Positions 20,605 to 33,180 of a DNA stretch of 64,000 bases are shown here, piece after piece. This DNA comes from Ursus arctos. Its lineage: Eukaryota > Chordata > Mammalia > Carnivora > Ursidae. The notes under the pieces were generated by a model. The model was not told the origin of the DNA. It saw only the letters and a list, made by a program, of their open reading frames with translations, and searched no databases. How positions within the stretch are numbered: position 1 is the stretch's first letter; each line of letters starts with the position of its first letter. Position numbers and translations under genes: made by a program. The stretch lies in NCBI RefSeq assembly GCF_023065955.2, contig NW_026622808.1:33182475-33246474 (forward strand). The letters are read 5' to 3'.

Positions 20605-22314
20605 GTGAGTTTCTGGACATGCATGTGGTCTTGGGCTAGGAAGGGTCTTTGTCAGATTTCTGCATCATGTGCTACTCAAAGTTTTTTTAAGAAACAACAG
20701 TTAAGATTTCCAGAAGCCTCCTGTTGATGCCTTCAAATAACAGCCAACTTTAGTCTTAGCTGTGGTTCTTTGTGGCTGTTTGTCCACACATGGGCAATGA
20801 GGATGCATGTTCCAGTTCTTCTGGGTGCCTATGAGATATAAAGTGAGTGTTGTAGCGTTTAAGATATAAAGTTAGTGTTACAGCATTTATCCCTGAATAT
20901 ATTTTATATAATCATTAAACTTGCTGTATATGTTCTTCATCGTGATGGAGAGTTTATGTTTGAGCCTAGTAGGATTTAATAAACTTACTGTGTTTAAAAA
21001 TTTACATTTCATTGCTTCAGCGTGAAATTTACAACTTTCCAGAGAAATTGTACAAATTAGTGGTTTCTTGAATTTTCTGTCTTGCTCTGAGAATGAAGCC
21101 CTGCAACAGCTGTTTTGTTGAAACCCATGAATAGATCCAGAAGAGCTTTCTCTTTGACCTCTGCTCTGTGGTCTGAACTGCAGATTAAACTTTCCATGAT
21201 ATCGACCTAGTGTCTTAGAGTATCATGTTTGATCAGTTCCTTCAAGTCTTACAAAAAAATGGAAGTGAAATGCTAGGCACTCAAGGTATTGACTAATATT
21301 TTAGTCTACATAATATGAAATGGTTTAAAAATGAAGGTAATCTTCAAGTGATCTCTTTTGCAGAATTTAAATTGAAGAAAGTAGATCATTAATCTGTTCA
21401 CAGAATTTAGAACTTTAGTAGTCCAAATTAAAGAACTCTTCAAGTAAGAGTATGCTTTATTTTTGAGGATATAGTTTACTTCTAAACAGTTTACCATGGA
21501 ATAAATTTCTTTGTATTAACTAGATAGCTGCTTCTTCAGTTTGCTTCTGCAGAGGGAAGCTATCCATAAAGATAAATTTTTGTGCTTGAAGTAATTTGGT
21601 ATTTTTGTCAAGTCCAGAAATATTTTCTTTCTGTAATTTGAGAATAAACTCAGAAACATTATTTTTCAGAAAACTAATTATTTTTTTGTTTTAAAAGCAT
21701 CAATTCTGAATTTGTAGAAACATAAGAGTAGTTACGTTGTTCTTACACATTGATGTCTTTTTTTTTTTTTTGCACGTGTCTCATACATGCTTTCTTGATT
21801 TACTATTATCTTTAGGAACTAAAAGTAGAATTTATAGGCTGCAGTTACTTTTTAACTGCCAGCAGTAACCTCAGCTTTGGTTTTATTTCATGAACTGTTT
21901 TTATTAAGTATTGGTGTATTAAGGAAAGTAGAGGTGTCTTGATGTTATAAATAGCAACTTAAACTCTTCATTTCTTTAGTACTCTGATTTTATATTGTCA
22001 GATTTATTAGCAGAGCAATATTTAAATTAATGTATAAGGTCCACAGAAGAAGCTCTTAAATTTGCTTGCTGTAGTAGCAATTAGAAACATAATTGGCAGA
22101 CCAAAGACATTGATTCTCATGTAAAATCATTCAAGACAATGGTTTAAAAAAAATCACCTTTCAGGAAATACAATCTTTTCTTGGCATTTTATCCTATGAA
22201 GTGACAGTGTATTAAATATGTATACATGGTTCTTTTTTTAATGAGAGAATTGGATTACCAGTCCCATGTTATCCATCTCATGTGGCAAGTAGAATGAACT
22301 TTTGAAGGTATCTG

Positions 22315-22850
22315 TCAGATCATGTTACTGCCATGCCTAAAATCCTCTAGTGGTCTTCCATCTCATTTGGAAGAAATTTGCAATTCTTTGTTCTGACTTA
22401 CAGAATCCTGCATGAGCTGACCCTTGGCTATTTGACCTCATCCCGTACTGCTGTCCACTTTTCTCATCATGCTCTAGCCACACTGAGCCTTTTTCTAGGC
22501 TTGATCAATACAGACTTCTTTCTCTGTCAGGGCCTTTGCACTGTTCTTCCCTCTGATCCTCACTTGTCTTCTGGGATTTAGTTCTTGGTTTCAGTTTCAC
22601 CTCTCAAGGCCTTACCTCACCGTCTAATCCAAAATCACTCCTTGGTTGTTTTTCATCATATCCTGGTTTGTTGTCGTAGGATCAATCATTTTGATATTTT
22701 CTCGGTGGTTTTGTGTGTCTTATTCCTCCCAGAGAGTTAGTTCCATGACAGTGGGAGCCTTTTCTGTCTTGTTCCCTCCTGTTACCCCCATGCTTTCCAC
22801 TCTCCCTGGCACTGACTGATGGGTTCCCAGTATGCATGGAATGAGTAAGT
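22315..22850 (+). repeat. L2 LINE 3' fragment
   Basis: cagatcatgttactgccatg, cctgcatgagctgacccttgg, cagggcctttgcactgttct and ccctggcactgactg follow the L2 3' end in order. Confidence 0.8.
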
Positions 22851-23654
22851 GTCTGTGATATGTATGGAGAGCAGCTGCGTTCTCCTCTCAGGTGAGGAAC
22901 GTTAAAGGGTCATTTAGGTTTCAGAGCAGTGCAGCCTTACATCTGCTGAAGAATACGCCTTGGAGCAATGTTTTAAGAATGTTTTTAACATTTGCTTGTT
23001 AAAAGACTGTACGTATATTTTAGTAAAAGAGGTGACTTTTATAAATGGCGGTCAGTTTCTTTAGGCGCGTGATAACCTGCAAAGACCATGCAGGATGGAC
23101 ATTACTCATAAGAAGGGGACTGTAGGGCAGATTTAGTTGGTGTAATGGGGAGCCAGTCTGTAACGGAGAGAAAAGATTAATACCTGTTCATTGACTCTGG
23201 TAATTATTGATTTAATTTTTGTTTCATTTGGAGCCGTGTGAGTACAGGGCCACAACTTTTAACCAAAATCTGTGGGATCAAATAAGTTTATGACTTTGTC
23301 TGAATACAGAAAGTTAATGTGGTACATAGATCATATATGAATTATATCCCCCAGTGGGATGTATATCAGTCATAATAATACTTCTGCAGCAAAATATGTG
23401 AATATTCTAAGAGGACTAAATAAAGACCGTGAAGAGACTCAGTATACTATAGGTCAGGATTTGTCTCCAAATGACTTCAAATTACTTGAAAATTTACCAA
23501 AAAACTTAATATTTAAGGGATTTTGGAATTATAGATAAGGAATTTTGAAGCTACATATATTGTATATATTTGAGTTTTTCTTTTGCCATTTGCAAATATA
23601 TTATAACCCCATTAGTTGTAAATTACCTTGAGTAAAATTATTACATTCCTGGGA

Positions 23655-24195
23655 AAAGTATCAAGAGTGAAATGTCTTTTGGTGACTGGATGAACAAACT
23701 TTGGTATGTACATGCAATGGAATACTACTCAACAATAAAAACGACGAAACTACACATGTACGTAACAACATGGAGGAATCTCAGGTATTATGCTGAGTGA
23801 AAGAAACAGACTGAAAAGGCTACACACTGTCATAAAAAGGAATGAAATACTGATACATGCTATAACTTGGATGCATCTTGAAAACCTTGTGCTGAGTGAA
23901 AGAAGCCAGGCACAAAAGAGCACATATTGTATGATCCCGTTTATATAAAATATCCAGAAAAAGCATATCCATAGAAGAAGAAAGCAGATTGGGTAGCTTG
24001 GTTGTTGCCAGGGGCTGGGAAATGGGGAGTGACTGCTTAATGGGTATAAGGTTTCCTTTTTGGGGTGATAGAAATGTTCTGGAACCAGATGGGATGGTTG
24101 CATAACATTGTGAATGTATTTAAATGAATTGCACACTTTAAAATGGTTAAATGGTGTATTTTATGTTACATGTATTTGATCATAATTTTTAAAAG
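23655..24195 (+). mobile_element. LINE-1 3' end, sense
   Basis: gcaatggaatactactcaac, ggatgcatcttgaaaacctt, ttgttgccaggggctggga and aaatggttaaatggtg are L1 3'UTR landmarks on the + strand, ending in an A/T-rich tail. Confidence 0.85.
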
Positions 24196-24895
24196 GACTG
24201 CATACTATATGATTCCATTTCTGTGACATTCTGGAAAAAGCAAAATGATAGGAATAGAAAATAGTGGTTGCCAGGGTGTTGGGGGAGGAGTCGACTGTAA
24301 AGTGGAAGCATGAGGGGAATTTTGGGCACAATGAAACTGTTCTCTGTATGGATTGTGGTAGTGGTGTATCAATGTTAAATTCACTGAAATTGGTAACTAC
24401 TGTATTCATATAAGAGAACATCCTTATTAGGAAATACACACTGAAGTTTTTAGGGGTGGAGGACCATGGTGTATGCTTTTTTTCTCTCATGTGGTTTAGG
24501 GGAAAATATTTGATGTATATGGACAGGGGAGGAAGAGAGTAATGATACAGTAGAGACAACAAAATATATCAATAGCTGAATCTGGGTAACAGGTCCATGC
24601 GTGTGTTCTTTGTGCTATTATTCTTGCAACTTTTTTGTAACTTGGAAATGATTTTCTTTCTTTCTTTCTTTTTTTTTTTTTAAGATTTTATTTATTTATT
24701 TGACAGAGAGAGACAGCCAGCGAGAGAGGAAACACAAGTAGGGGGAGTGGGAGAGGAAGAAGCAGGCTCCTAGGGGAGGAGCCTGATGTGTGGCTCCATC
24801 CCAGAACGCTGGGATCACGCCCTGAGCCGGAGGCAGACGCTTAACGACTGTGCCACCCAGGTGCCCCTGGAAATGATTTTCAATAAAAAGTTGAA
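24196..24895 (+). mobile_element. Second LINE-1 3' fragment, sense
   Basis: catactatatgattccattt then tggttgccagggtgttggg, ending ataaaaagttgaaaaac after an inserted SINEC. Tandem to the L1 fragment on its left. Confidence 0.7.
24657..24867 (-). mobile_element. Young SINEC copy in L1
   Basis: 14-bp perfect duplication tggaaatgattttc at 24643-24656 and 24868-24881. Confidence 0.93.
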
Positions 24896-24991
24896 AAACT
24901 GACAATACAACTGATGTATTTTATTGTTAAGTGATCAGCAGAAATCTTGCAAGATAAGGGCTACAGTGAACCTCTTCTGTGAACAATAGAG

Positions 24992-25393
24992 CAATGGTTC
25001 TCAGAGTGGGTTCTGGACCAGCAGTGTCAGCACTACCTCAGACCTTGTTAAAAATAACAAATTCTCGGGGCGCTGGGTGGCTCAGTCAGTTAAAGTCTCT
25101 GCCTTCAGCTCAGGTCATGATCCCAGGGTCCTGGGATTGAGTCCCATATTGGGTCCTTGCTCAACAGGGAGCCTGCTTCTCCCTCTGCCTACCGTGCTTT
25201 CTCTCTCTCCTTCTGCTTATGCTCTCTCTCTCCCTCTGACCAAAAAAAAAAAAGAGAGAGAGAGAGAAATAGAAATTCTCAGGCCTCACTTTAGACCTAC
25301 CGGATCATAAACTCTGGGAGCAAGGCCCAACCATCTTTGCTTTAACAGGTCATCCACGTGATTTTGATGTGCCCTGAGTTGTGAGAACCACTG
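24992..25393 (+). mobile_element. MER5A hAT element split by a SINEC
   Basis: Left end caatggttctcagagtggg, right end tgagaaccactg; aaattctcaggcc and aaactctgggagcaaggccc fit MER5A. Its own length without the SINE is about 190 bp. Confidence 0.85.
25067..25272 (+). mobile_element. SINEC copy inside MER5A
   Basis: Head ggggcgctgggtggctcag; target repeat aaattctc at 25059-25066 and 25273-25280; tail A12 followed by (GA)n. Confidence 0.9.
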
Positions 25394-25689
25394 TATTAGA
25401 TTGATGATATTCTTTATTCTAGAACTTTTTGGCACAGTTTAAAAGAGACTTAGCAGGTGGGCCTTCTTTAAGTCAAAAATGCTAATGCTTATGTGCTTTG
25501 GTGGCCCATGGCAAATACGTGCCTACCTGATACCAGATCTGATGTACTGAGCTGGGGCAGGAGTTAGTGCAGGGTTGATGCTATTTTATGCCCTTAGTTG
25601 TACTTTATGTAGCATATTTCCTCCAGAGATCTTAGAATGGTGGTAAATGTTCTCATTCTCGAAGTGTTTCTATAGATTTTTTTAATACC

Positions 25690-25872
25690 ATTTTTTAAAG
25701 ATTTTATTTATTTATTTGAGAGAGAGAGCAGAAGCAGGGGGAGGGAGAGGCAGAGGGAGAAGCAGACTCCCCACTGAGCAGGGAGCCTGACGCCGGGCTT
25801 GATCCCAGTACCCTGGGATCATGAGCTGAGCCGAAGGCAGATGCCCAACTGACTGAGCCACCCAGGCACCGC
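25690..25872 (-). mobile_element. SINEC copy, antisense
   Basis: taaagattttatttatttatt tail region and head gccacccaggcaccgc. Short flanking similarity aagtgtttct. Confidence 0.88.
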
Positions 25873-26712
25873 AAAGTGTTTCTGTAACTTATGAATATAG
25901 ACAGAATTGTGCTTGGTTTTTAGGTGGATTTACATGCTATCCGGTATATAAGCTTGCTATGATGCTTTTTCCAAAGGAATTTTTATTATTTAAGCAAAAA
26001 TGATACAGTTTCTGGATTGTTTCCTCATAAGATTTAAACATAGAAAGTAATTCTCCATAGTGACTGAAGTGTTACAGAATTATTGTAGTACTGTTTTATT
26101 AATTAGCATAGGAAAGTTAGAAGGCTGAGTGTTAGGAAGAAGGAGTATCTTGCATTGAGTCTGTCAGCGTTCATATAATGTATGGGCCACAGTGAATGGG
26201 CACAGTTTCTGTGGTCCTGGGTAACAGGCTTACATCATATCCTTTCATTTTTCACAATTGAAATGGTTTGAGTTTTTACCACCATGTTGATAAAATAGAA
26301 GTTTTAAGAAAAGAAGAAAAACCCAGAGAATCTGTCACTTTAGGAGGCAGAAATCCATTGTGAAATGGATCGACACTGATGATACGAGACATGCGTAGTT
26401 TATGGTATTGCAGTAGCTAAAGACAATAGCCAAACGTCGTTTAGAAAAAATAGAGTTGGAAAATGCAAATACACATGTTTTTGCAGTGTTTTTGGCATTT
26501 ATAGAATAGACAAGTAAATATTTTTAGTTCTTTGGGGGAAACTGACCATAGGCTAATCGAAAAGTATCACATTTACTTGTCACATTTCTAAAACTGCGGA
26601 AAGTTGTTGTTTTCAGCCGGGTTTCTTAATAGGTTTGGTACCACATTTGGGGAGGATGTTTACAGAGGAGCGTTAAGCAAAGATGGCAAAGCTTTAAAAA
26701 TAAGGATGTCTT

Positions 26713-26899
26713 GGGGCACCTGGGTGGCTCAGTCGGTTAAGCATCTGTAACTCCTGGTTTCAGCTCACGTTGTGATCTCAGGGTTGTGGGATTGAGCCTC
26801 ATGTGAGGCTCCATGCTCAGCGCAATCTGCTTATCCTTCTCCCTCCCCTTCTGCCCCCTCATAATAAACAAACAAACAAATAAAATCTTAAAAAAAATA
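26713..26899 (+). mobile_element. SINEC copy
   Basis: Head ggggcacctgggtggctcag, tail (aaac)n then aaatcttaaaaa. Short CT domain. Confidence 0.88.
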
Positions 26900-27203
26900 A
26901 AGTAGAATCCCAGTACTGTTTTGGAAAGGAATGCTTTAGGATTACTGGCTTAACTAAAGCATCCTTTTTCTTTGGGGTAGTTAACCTTCCTGACACTTAA
27001 GATGAAACTCATTTTCTATTCTGGGAGCTGACTCGTTCTTCAATTTAAGCTTCTTTGTTGAAACCACTTAAGTTATGAAGGATGACTTTGGTAATCTGCA
27101 GCACTGGTAGGGAAGTTTTAATATTGTTGACTTTTACTGGACTCCCTGCATTCTTCCTTTCCTTGGGGCTTTTGGGTATGGCGTTTCATTCTATAAATTT
27201 TAT

Positions 27204-27383
27204 TTTATTTTTTAGATTTTATTTATTTATTTGGGGGGTATAGAGAGCGCACATAGGGAGAGGGAGAAGCAGACTCCCTGCTGAGCAGAGAGCCCGACGT
27301 GGAGCTTGATCCCAGGACCCTGAGATCATGACCTGAGCTGAAGGCAGACGCTTAACCAACTGAGCCACTCAGGTGCCCCGGAA
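27204..27383 (-). mobile_element. SINEC copy, antisense
   Basis: Target repeat gtttcattcta at about 27182 and 27384; head gccactcaggtgcccc. Confidence 0.87.
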
Positions 27384-28261
27384 GTTTCATTCTAGATCTG
27401 ATAATGGAACGTCTTCACCACCCAAGATATCATTTTCTTCAGAAACAAGGACCACCACCTTGGTGGTTTTTGCATGGTAGACTGTGTCGTCTTGGAGATC
27501 TCTACCTAAACTACATGTAACATCTGAAGATAGAAGAGATAGCATGGGAACATAGCATGAGAGCGAAGAGCAGATGCTTTAATTGGTAGGTCATTTACTC
27601 TTCCCTAGAGCTATTTAGCTGAGATGGAATTTGCCTTTCTGAGATGGGGAAGGTGTTTGAACTCTAGCCCTCTGTCAGCTTCCTGCTTTTCCAAGTTCCT
27701 CACTCTTCTCTAGGTAGAATTGCTCCTGGCTTCCGTAGTTCTTATATGTCCCTTTGGCTAAATGCTCAGGTGGCTTTGGCTGAGTCTTCTAGGTTATATA
27801 AGTCTGTATGGGGCTTCCTGTGCCTTTGGGTGTTTAGTAGAATTCATGGAAGAGCTTTTTCTGCTTGAGTAGCAAGAATAAAAGGGTCACTAATTAGGGG
27901 AATAGTGCAGCAGCCTGTTGACCTCCAGCTTCAGTCCACGGTGGAAAAGGCATTATACAATTACCTTCAATGGGCAGAAGATAGAGGCCATACATACAAA
28001 CTATTTATAGGATATGAAAATACATTGGCTTCTTCTTTTGACTTCTCCTTGCACCAGAACGTCTGATCTGTGCTCACCCTTTCTAGCTTAAATTATCTAC
28101 CCTCAAAATATAAATTAAAGCAGTTTTTACCTGCTTCCATGTTTCTTATGTTAGCATTTAGGTCTTCCATCTGATTTACATGTAAGTCTTCTTAGAATTA
28201 CGTAGTGGTCATGGTAACACTACTTTGTAAATTTACCACTGAATTGTACACTTTATTTTAT

Positions 28262-28652
28262 TTTTTAAGATTTTTTTTTTATTTTTGGGGCGCCTGGGTA
28301 GCGCAGTCGTTAAGCGTCTGCCTTCGGCTCAGGGCGTGATCCTGGCGTTCCGGGATCGAGTCCCACATCGGGCTCCTCCGCTGGGAGCCTGCTTCTTCTT
28401 CTCCCACTCCCCTGCTGTGTTCCCTCTCTCGCTGGCTGGCTCTCTGTCAAATAAATAAATAAAATCTTTAAAAAAAAAAAGATTTTTTTATTTTTTGAGA
28501 AGGGTGGGAGAGGCAGAGGGAAAGGGAAAGAGAGAATCTTAAGCAATCTGCACACCTAGCACAGAGCTTGCCACAGGCTCCATCTCACAATGCTGAGATC
28601 ATGACCTGAGCCAAAATCAAGAGTCAGACACCTAACTGACCAGGCAGCTCTT
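28262..28652 (-). mobile_element. SINEC copy split by a younger SINEC
   Basis: Tail part before 28286, body from 28484 (gagaagggtgggagaggc) to head accaggcagctc. Diverged. Confidence 0.75.
28286..28483 (+). mobile_element. Young SINEC copy inserted in an older one
   Basis: Near-consensus ggggcgcctgggtagcgcag with the young-type CT body; flanked by T-rich agatttttttttattttt-like repeats from the host tail. Confidence 0.88.
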
Positions 28653-28654
28653 AA

Positions 28655-28828
28655 GATTTTTTTTTTAAGATTTTATTTTTATTTGGGGTGTAGGGAGGAA
28701 GAGGGACAAGTAGACTCTGCGCTGTGTGGGGCGCCTGATGCGGGGCTCGGTCTCACCACCCCGAGATCATGACCCAAGCTGAAACCAAGAGTCAGATGCC
28801 CAGCGGACTGAGGCACCCAGGCGCCCCT
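28655..28828 (-). mobile_element. SINEC copy, antisense
   Basis: ttttttttaagattttattt tail side, head ggcacccaggcgcccc. Confidence 0.87.
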
Positions 28829-28933
28829 TAAAATTTTATTTTTAAGTAATTTCTACACCCAACATGGGGCTCATACTCACAGTCCTGAGACCAAGAGTTG
28901 CATGCTCCACTTACAGAGCCAGCCAGGTGCCCC
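28829..28933 (-). mobile_element. Short SINEC-type element, antisense
   Basis: ttaagtaatttctacaccc to agccagccaggtgcccc; same subtype as 18053. Probably the first insertion of this nest. Confidence 0.8.
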
Positions 28934-29614
28934 TGAATTATACACTTTAAAAGCGTGTATTTTATGGTATAAATTACATCCCAGTTTTAGAAAATAAGCC
29001 TTAAAAATTGGTTGACAGGTCATATAAAGATTGATTTCTTAAAAGCATTTTCATGAGTATATAGAATATTTACAGAGCTTCAGCGTAGACATTAATGACC
29101 TACTGACTGACTGGTACTTACAATACCTTACTGGTAGAGTTCATAATTGATTGTCCCTAGTCTCAGTTCAATTCATTATGTTATATTTTCATCTTTTAAA
29201 AATAAAACCGCACCCTATAACCTTGAAAAGCTTATGGTTCATTCTTTGGTGTTACCTGCCAATTATCTGCCATTCTGATTAGCGTGTGGCTCTACCTTTG
29301 AAACTACTAGAGAATGTTATTGTTTGTTTTTTGATTTATCCAACCAATAGTTATAGCATGTTGAGATGCAGAGGATATGTTGGTGATCACAACCATTGTA
29401 ATCTTTGACCTTAGAGGTTTCAGTTTCTGTGGAAAATGGGTGTATGGAATGAGTGTTCTGTACTCACCTGAATAGGCCACAGTACCTTATAAATCACTTT
29501 TTTTTTTGAAGGGATCTGGGAGTTCTTAGGCATCATGGGTTCTTTTTGGCTGAAAGGTTGAAGTTTACCACTCTGGATAACTTGATGAAAAATGTTCAGT
29601 TACTTCTTTTCTTT

Positions 29615-29816
29615 TTTTTCTAAGATTTTTATTTATTTATTTGCCAGAGAGAGTGCTCAGAGAGAGAGCGAGAGTACAAGCAGGGGGAGCGGCAGGCAGA
29701 GGGAGAAGCAGGCTCCCTGCTGAGCAAGGAGCCCGACACGGGACCTGATCCCAGAACTCCGGGTTCATGACCCAAGCCAAAGGCAGACGCCCAACCAACT
29801 AAGGCACCCAGGCGTC
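29615..29816 (-). mobile_element. SINEC copy, antisense
   Basis: Flanks aaaatgttcagttacttct and aaaatactcagttatttct are diverged target repeats. Confidence 0.88.
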
Positions 29817-29911
29817 CAAAAAATACTCAGTTATTTCTAATCCTAAAGTCACTAGAGCGTGACAAGCATAGGACTTTCAGAGTCAACAGGCTTAGAAAAA
29901 GAATAACACCT

Positions 29912-30100
29912 GGGACGCCAAGGTGGCTTTGTTTGTTAAGCGCCTGCCTTCAGCTCAGGTCATGATCCCAGGGTCCTAGGATTGAGTCCCATATCCGACT
30001 CCTTGCTCAGCAGGGAGCCTACTTCGCCCTCTACCTGCCACTCCCCCTGCTTTGTGCCCTCTCTCTCTCTGACAGATAAATAATATAAAATTAAAAAAAA
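29912..30100 (+). mobile_element. SINEC copy
   Basis: 16-bp perfect duplication aaaaagaataacacct at 29896-29911 and 30101-30116; head mutated to gggacgccaaggtggc. Confidence 0.92.
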
Positions 30101-31072
30101 AAAAAGAATAACACCTAAATGAATGCATGGAGATAATGATTGGTCAGAGAGGTCAGCAACTAATTGTTAATAATGTCCCTGGATTTTCAGAGAGTTAAAA
30201 TAAAACAAGACTTTTTATGGGTATTACAGGAAATGATCAGACAAGAAATAGAGAAAATTGCACACAGATGCATGTGGGTACTTTTACCAACCTGGAAGCT
30301 TTCCAAATTCCATCATTGAGGGGTTTTTATGGGAGGTTCCATTATGCAGTTATTATTGATTAAATCATTGTGGCTTCTGGTGATTAGCTTAAATTTCAGC
30401 TCCTTTCCCCTCCCAGCAAATTGGAGGGGTGAGGCTGAAAGTTCCAAGCTTCTGATCAAGACTTAGACATTCTGATAGCCAGACCCCATCCTGATACTAT
30501 CTAGGAGCCCACCAAGAGTCACCTCATGAGAATAAAAGGCACTCATATCACCCTTATCATTCTGGAAATTCCAAGAGTTTTTAAGAACTCCATGCCAGGA
30601 AACTGGAACAGAGACCAAATATCTTTCTATATTACCGGAGATGGGGATCCTAAATGTGGATCTGGCTGATACGCAGTACATTTAGTTGGGCATCGGTTTT
30701 CTGTTATAAGGTATAGGTGACCTAGGCTTTTGGTGTGGTCAAAGTGTGAGTCTCACAAAATGCCAGTTGTCTGACCCTTCTCTGGATGCTGTTTTACTTC
30801 TGGAATAGGTAAGTGGCTGGACCAGTGTGATCTGTTCTCATCTTGAGCAACTTCCAGCTCAGAAGCCACTAACTTTGTGGTACCTTCCCAGAGCCCCTTA
30901 GAACAGTGGTGACTTGTCCTTTTATTTGTACTAGGGTCCAGGCAATGGGATAAATGTTTAAGGGCCATATTTTTTTCGCATGTGAAATGAAAATAGCTTT
31001 GTGACCTATGGGGGAAACGTATATTCTTAGCATAACTAGAAATCAGTGAGGCAATTCATCAGTGCTAAAAAA

Positions 31073-31259
31073 ATTTTTTTTAAAGATTTTATTTGACACA
31101 GAGAGACAGCGAGAGAGGGAACACAAGCAGGGGGAGTGGGAGAGGGAGAAGCAGGCTTCCCACTGAGCAGGGAGCCCAGTGTGGGGCTCGATCCCAGGAC
31201 CCTGGGATCATGACCTGAGCCGAAGGCAGACACTTAACGACTGAGCCACCCAGGCGCCC
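31073..31259 (-). mobile_element. SINEC copy, antisense
   Basis: Flanks catcagtgctaaaa and catcagttctaaaa; head ccacccaggcgcccc intact. Confidence 0.9.
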
Positions 31260-31379
31260 CATCAGTTCTAAAATTTTAATAGTGGGGCATATTTGAGGAG
31301 CACCAACACAGGTACTGTCTGATCTTTAGTCCCTGATAATGCTTTGTAATAGAAACATGGGGGTGCTGAAATGTATTAT

Positions 31380-31495
31380 CGCATGCACTCTGAAACCACC
31401 CTGCTAAGGAGTTACCATCATTGCAACTTAGCATATGGATAACCCAGGCCCAGAGAGAAGTGGCTCAACTGAAAACACATGACGAGTTAGCTTCT
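31380..31495 (-). repeat. MIR fragment, antisense
   Basis: cccaggcccagagagaagtgg and preceding gttaccatcattgcaac resemble reverse MIR. Confidence 0.6.
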
Positions 31496-31640
31496 GCATA
31501 TGTACAAACTGGAGAAGTTACTTTTCTTGTGTGTTGCTCCAGTGAAGAAACTTGTTACAATTGCTGTGGTGTTAACTGAGCAGCATCGTGTACCGGGTGT
31601 TAATTATGCTAGTGTTGGGGGTGTAGAAATGAAAAGAGCT

Positions 31641-31845
31641 CGGGGCGCCAGAGTGGCTCAGTTGGTTGGGCTTCTGCCTTTGGCTGAGGTCATGATTTCC
31701 GGGTCCTAGATTGAGCCCTGCATCTGTCTTCCTGCTTAACAGGGAGTCTGTTTCTCTCTCTCTCCCTCTGCCCCTCCCCACCGCTAGTTCTCTCTCTCTC
31801 TCTCTCTCAAATAAATAAACAAAATCTTTTAAAAAACAAAACAAA
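31641..31845 (+). mobile_element. SINEC copy
   Basis: Head cggggcgccagagtggctcag, long CT tract, tail aaataaataaacaaaatc then (AAAAC)n. Confidence 0.88.
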
Positions 31846-32357
31846 ACCTCTCTGAGGTCAAGGACACACCCCTCCACTGTGCTCGCATAGCATTGTTAAT
31901 GTCATTGGAATTAAAATGAATTAAATAAGGGTGAGAATTTCCTAACAAATAATGTCCTGGGCCCAGAGAACCATAATTCAGATGAAGTGACCCTAAGATT
32001 AATTTTGGACTTTGAAAACTACTTGAATATACAACCCCCCTCCCCCTTTTTTTTAAATAACCAGTTGGCACAGATGGAGCACTAAATAAAATAGAGCCAT
32101 ATGCAGTTTTCAAAAATTCAGCAAGTAATCATGACTGCGTATCTTCCTCATTTCATCTTTTATTATAAACCAGCAAGCCTTATGTGAATAGTTGAGGGGG
32201 AGAGGATTGAAAGTGCATGTAAGATGTCGAAGTGATGTATTTCATGGAGTCCAATTCTGTTCTTCCCAGATAGTAGGTTGACATATAAATCAGATATTTT
32301 CCTAATTTTCATAATACAAGCTGCAGGTACATATTCACTTTAGGTGTTTTTTTCTTT

Positions 32358-32551
32358 CTTTCTTTTTTTTTTTTTTTTAAAGATTGTACTTACTTGAGAG
32401 AGAGAGAGAGAGCATGAGCAGGGGTGGGGTAGAGGGAGAAGCAGACTCCCTGCTGAGCTGGGAGCCCGACATGGGGTTCGACCCCAGGACCCTGAGATCA
32501 TGACCTGAGCCGAAGGCAGCTGCTTAACCAACTGAGCCACCCAGGCGTCCC
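32358..32551 (-). mobile_element. SINEC copy, antisense
   Basis: T17 tail, (GA)n run, head ccacccaggcgtcccc; weak flanks cactttaggtg and cacttgaagt. Confidence 0.88.
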
Positions 32552-32601
32552 CACTTGAAGTTTTAAAGAGCAAAGTACCTGTTAGAAATCGTGTACATCA
32601 G

Positions 32602-32720
32602 GGACATCTATACACCGCGGCTGCCTCCTTGCTCAGCAGGGAGGCTCCTTCCTCTGCTTGTGTGCGCTCGCGTGCTCTCTCTCTGGCAAATAAATAAAAT
32701 CTCCAAAAAAAAAAAAAAGA
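32602..32720 (+). mobile_element. 5'-truncated SINEC copy
   Basis: Only the second half is present, from ctccttgctcagcagggagg to aaataaataaaatctcc and A14. Flanks tagaaatcgtgtacatc and tagaaatcttgcacatc are the diverged target repeat, so truncation happened at or soon after insertion. Confidence 0.8.
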
Positions 32721-33061
32721 AAATAGAAATCTTGCACATCGGCTTTCTTTGTTGTATTATTCCCATTGAAAGTAATTCACATACCTGGATTGATTCTGTT
32801 TTGGTTTTTGCTACAGTCTCTAACTTGATAATACTTTACTTTTCTTCTAAAAGCCTGTAGCCCCAATGAAATAGAATTATGAAAATATGACCTATAGAAA
32901 TATAGCCCTCTTGAGTCTCCATTAAGATTTTTCGTAGTGCTCTTTATATTCATAATGCTTTGTTCCCACAGAAATAATCCTTGTTTAGAGAAAAAAAAAT
33001 CTGTTTTCTTTTCACTCAGAGGATACCCAATGAAATAAAAAACCTATTTCTCTTCGTCCTT

Positions 33062-33180
33062 TTTTTCTTTTTTTTAATTCTAGTGTAGTTCAGTTTCAGG
33101 TACACAGTATAGTGATTCAGCAATTCTGTGGATTACTCAGTGCTCATCATGAGTCCCCTCGGCCTGTGTCCTTTAAAATC
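33062..33180 (-). mobile_element. LINE-1 3' tip, antisense
   Basis: T-run then agtttcaggtacacagtatag, gattcagcaattctgtggat, actcagtgctcatcatgag: the extreme 3' end of an L1 type common in mammals. Confidence 0.75.

Larger units (their letters stand above)
28256..28933. repeat. Nest of four SINE copies
   Basis: Outer flanks gaattgtacacttta (28241) and gaattatacactttaa (28934) look like the old target repeat of the first SINE. Inside are the copies at 28262/28484, 28286, 28655 and 28829. Confidence 0.8.
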
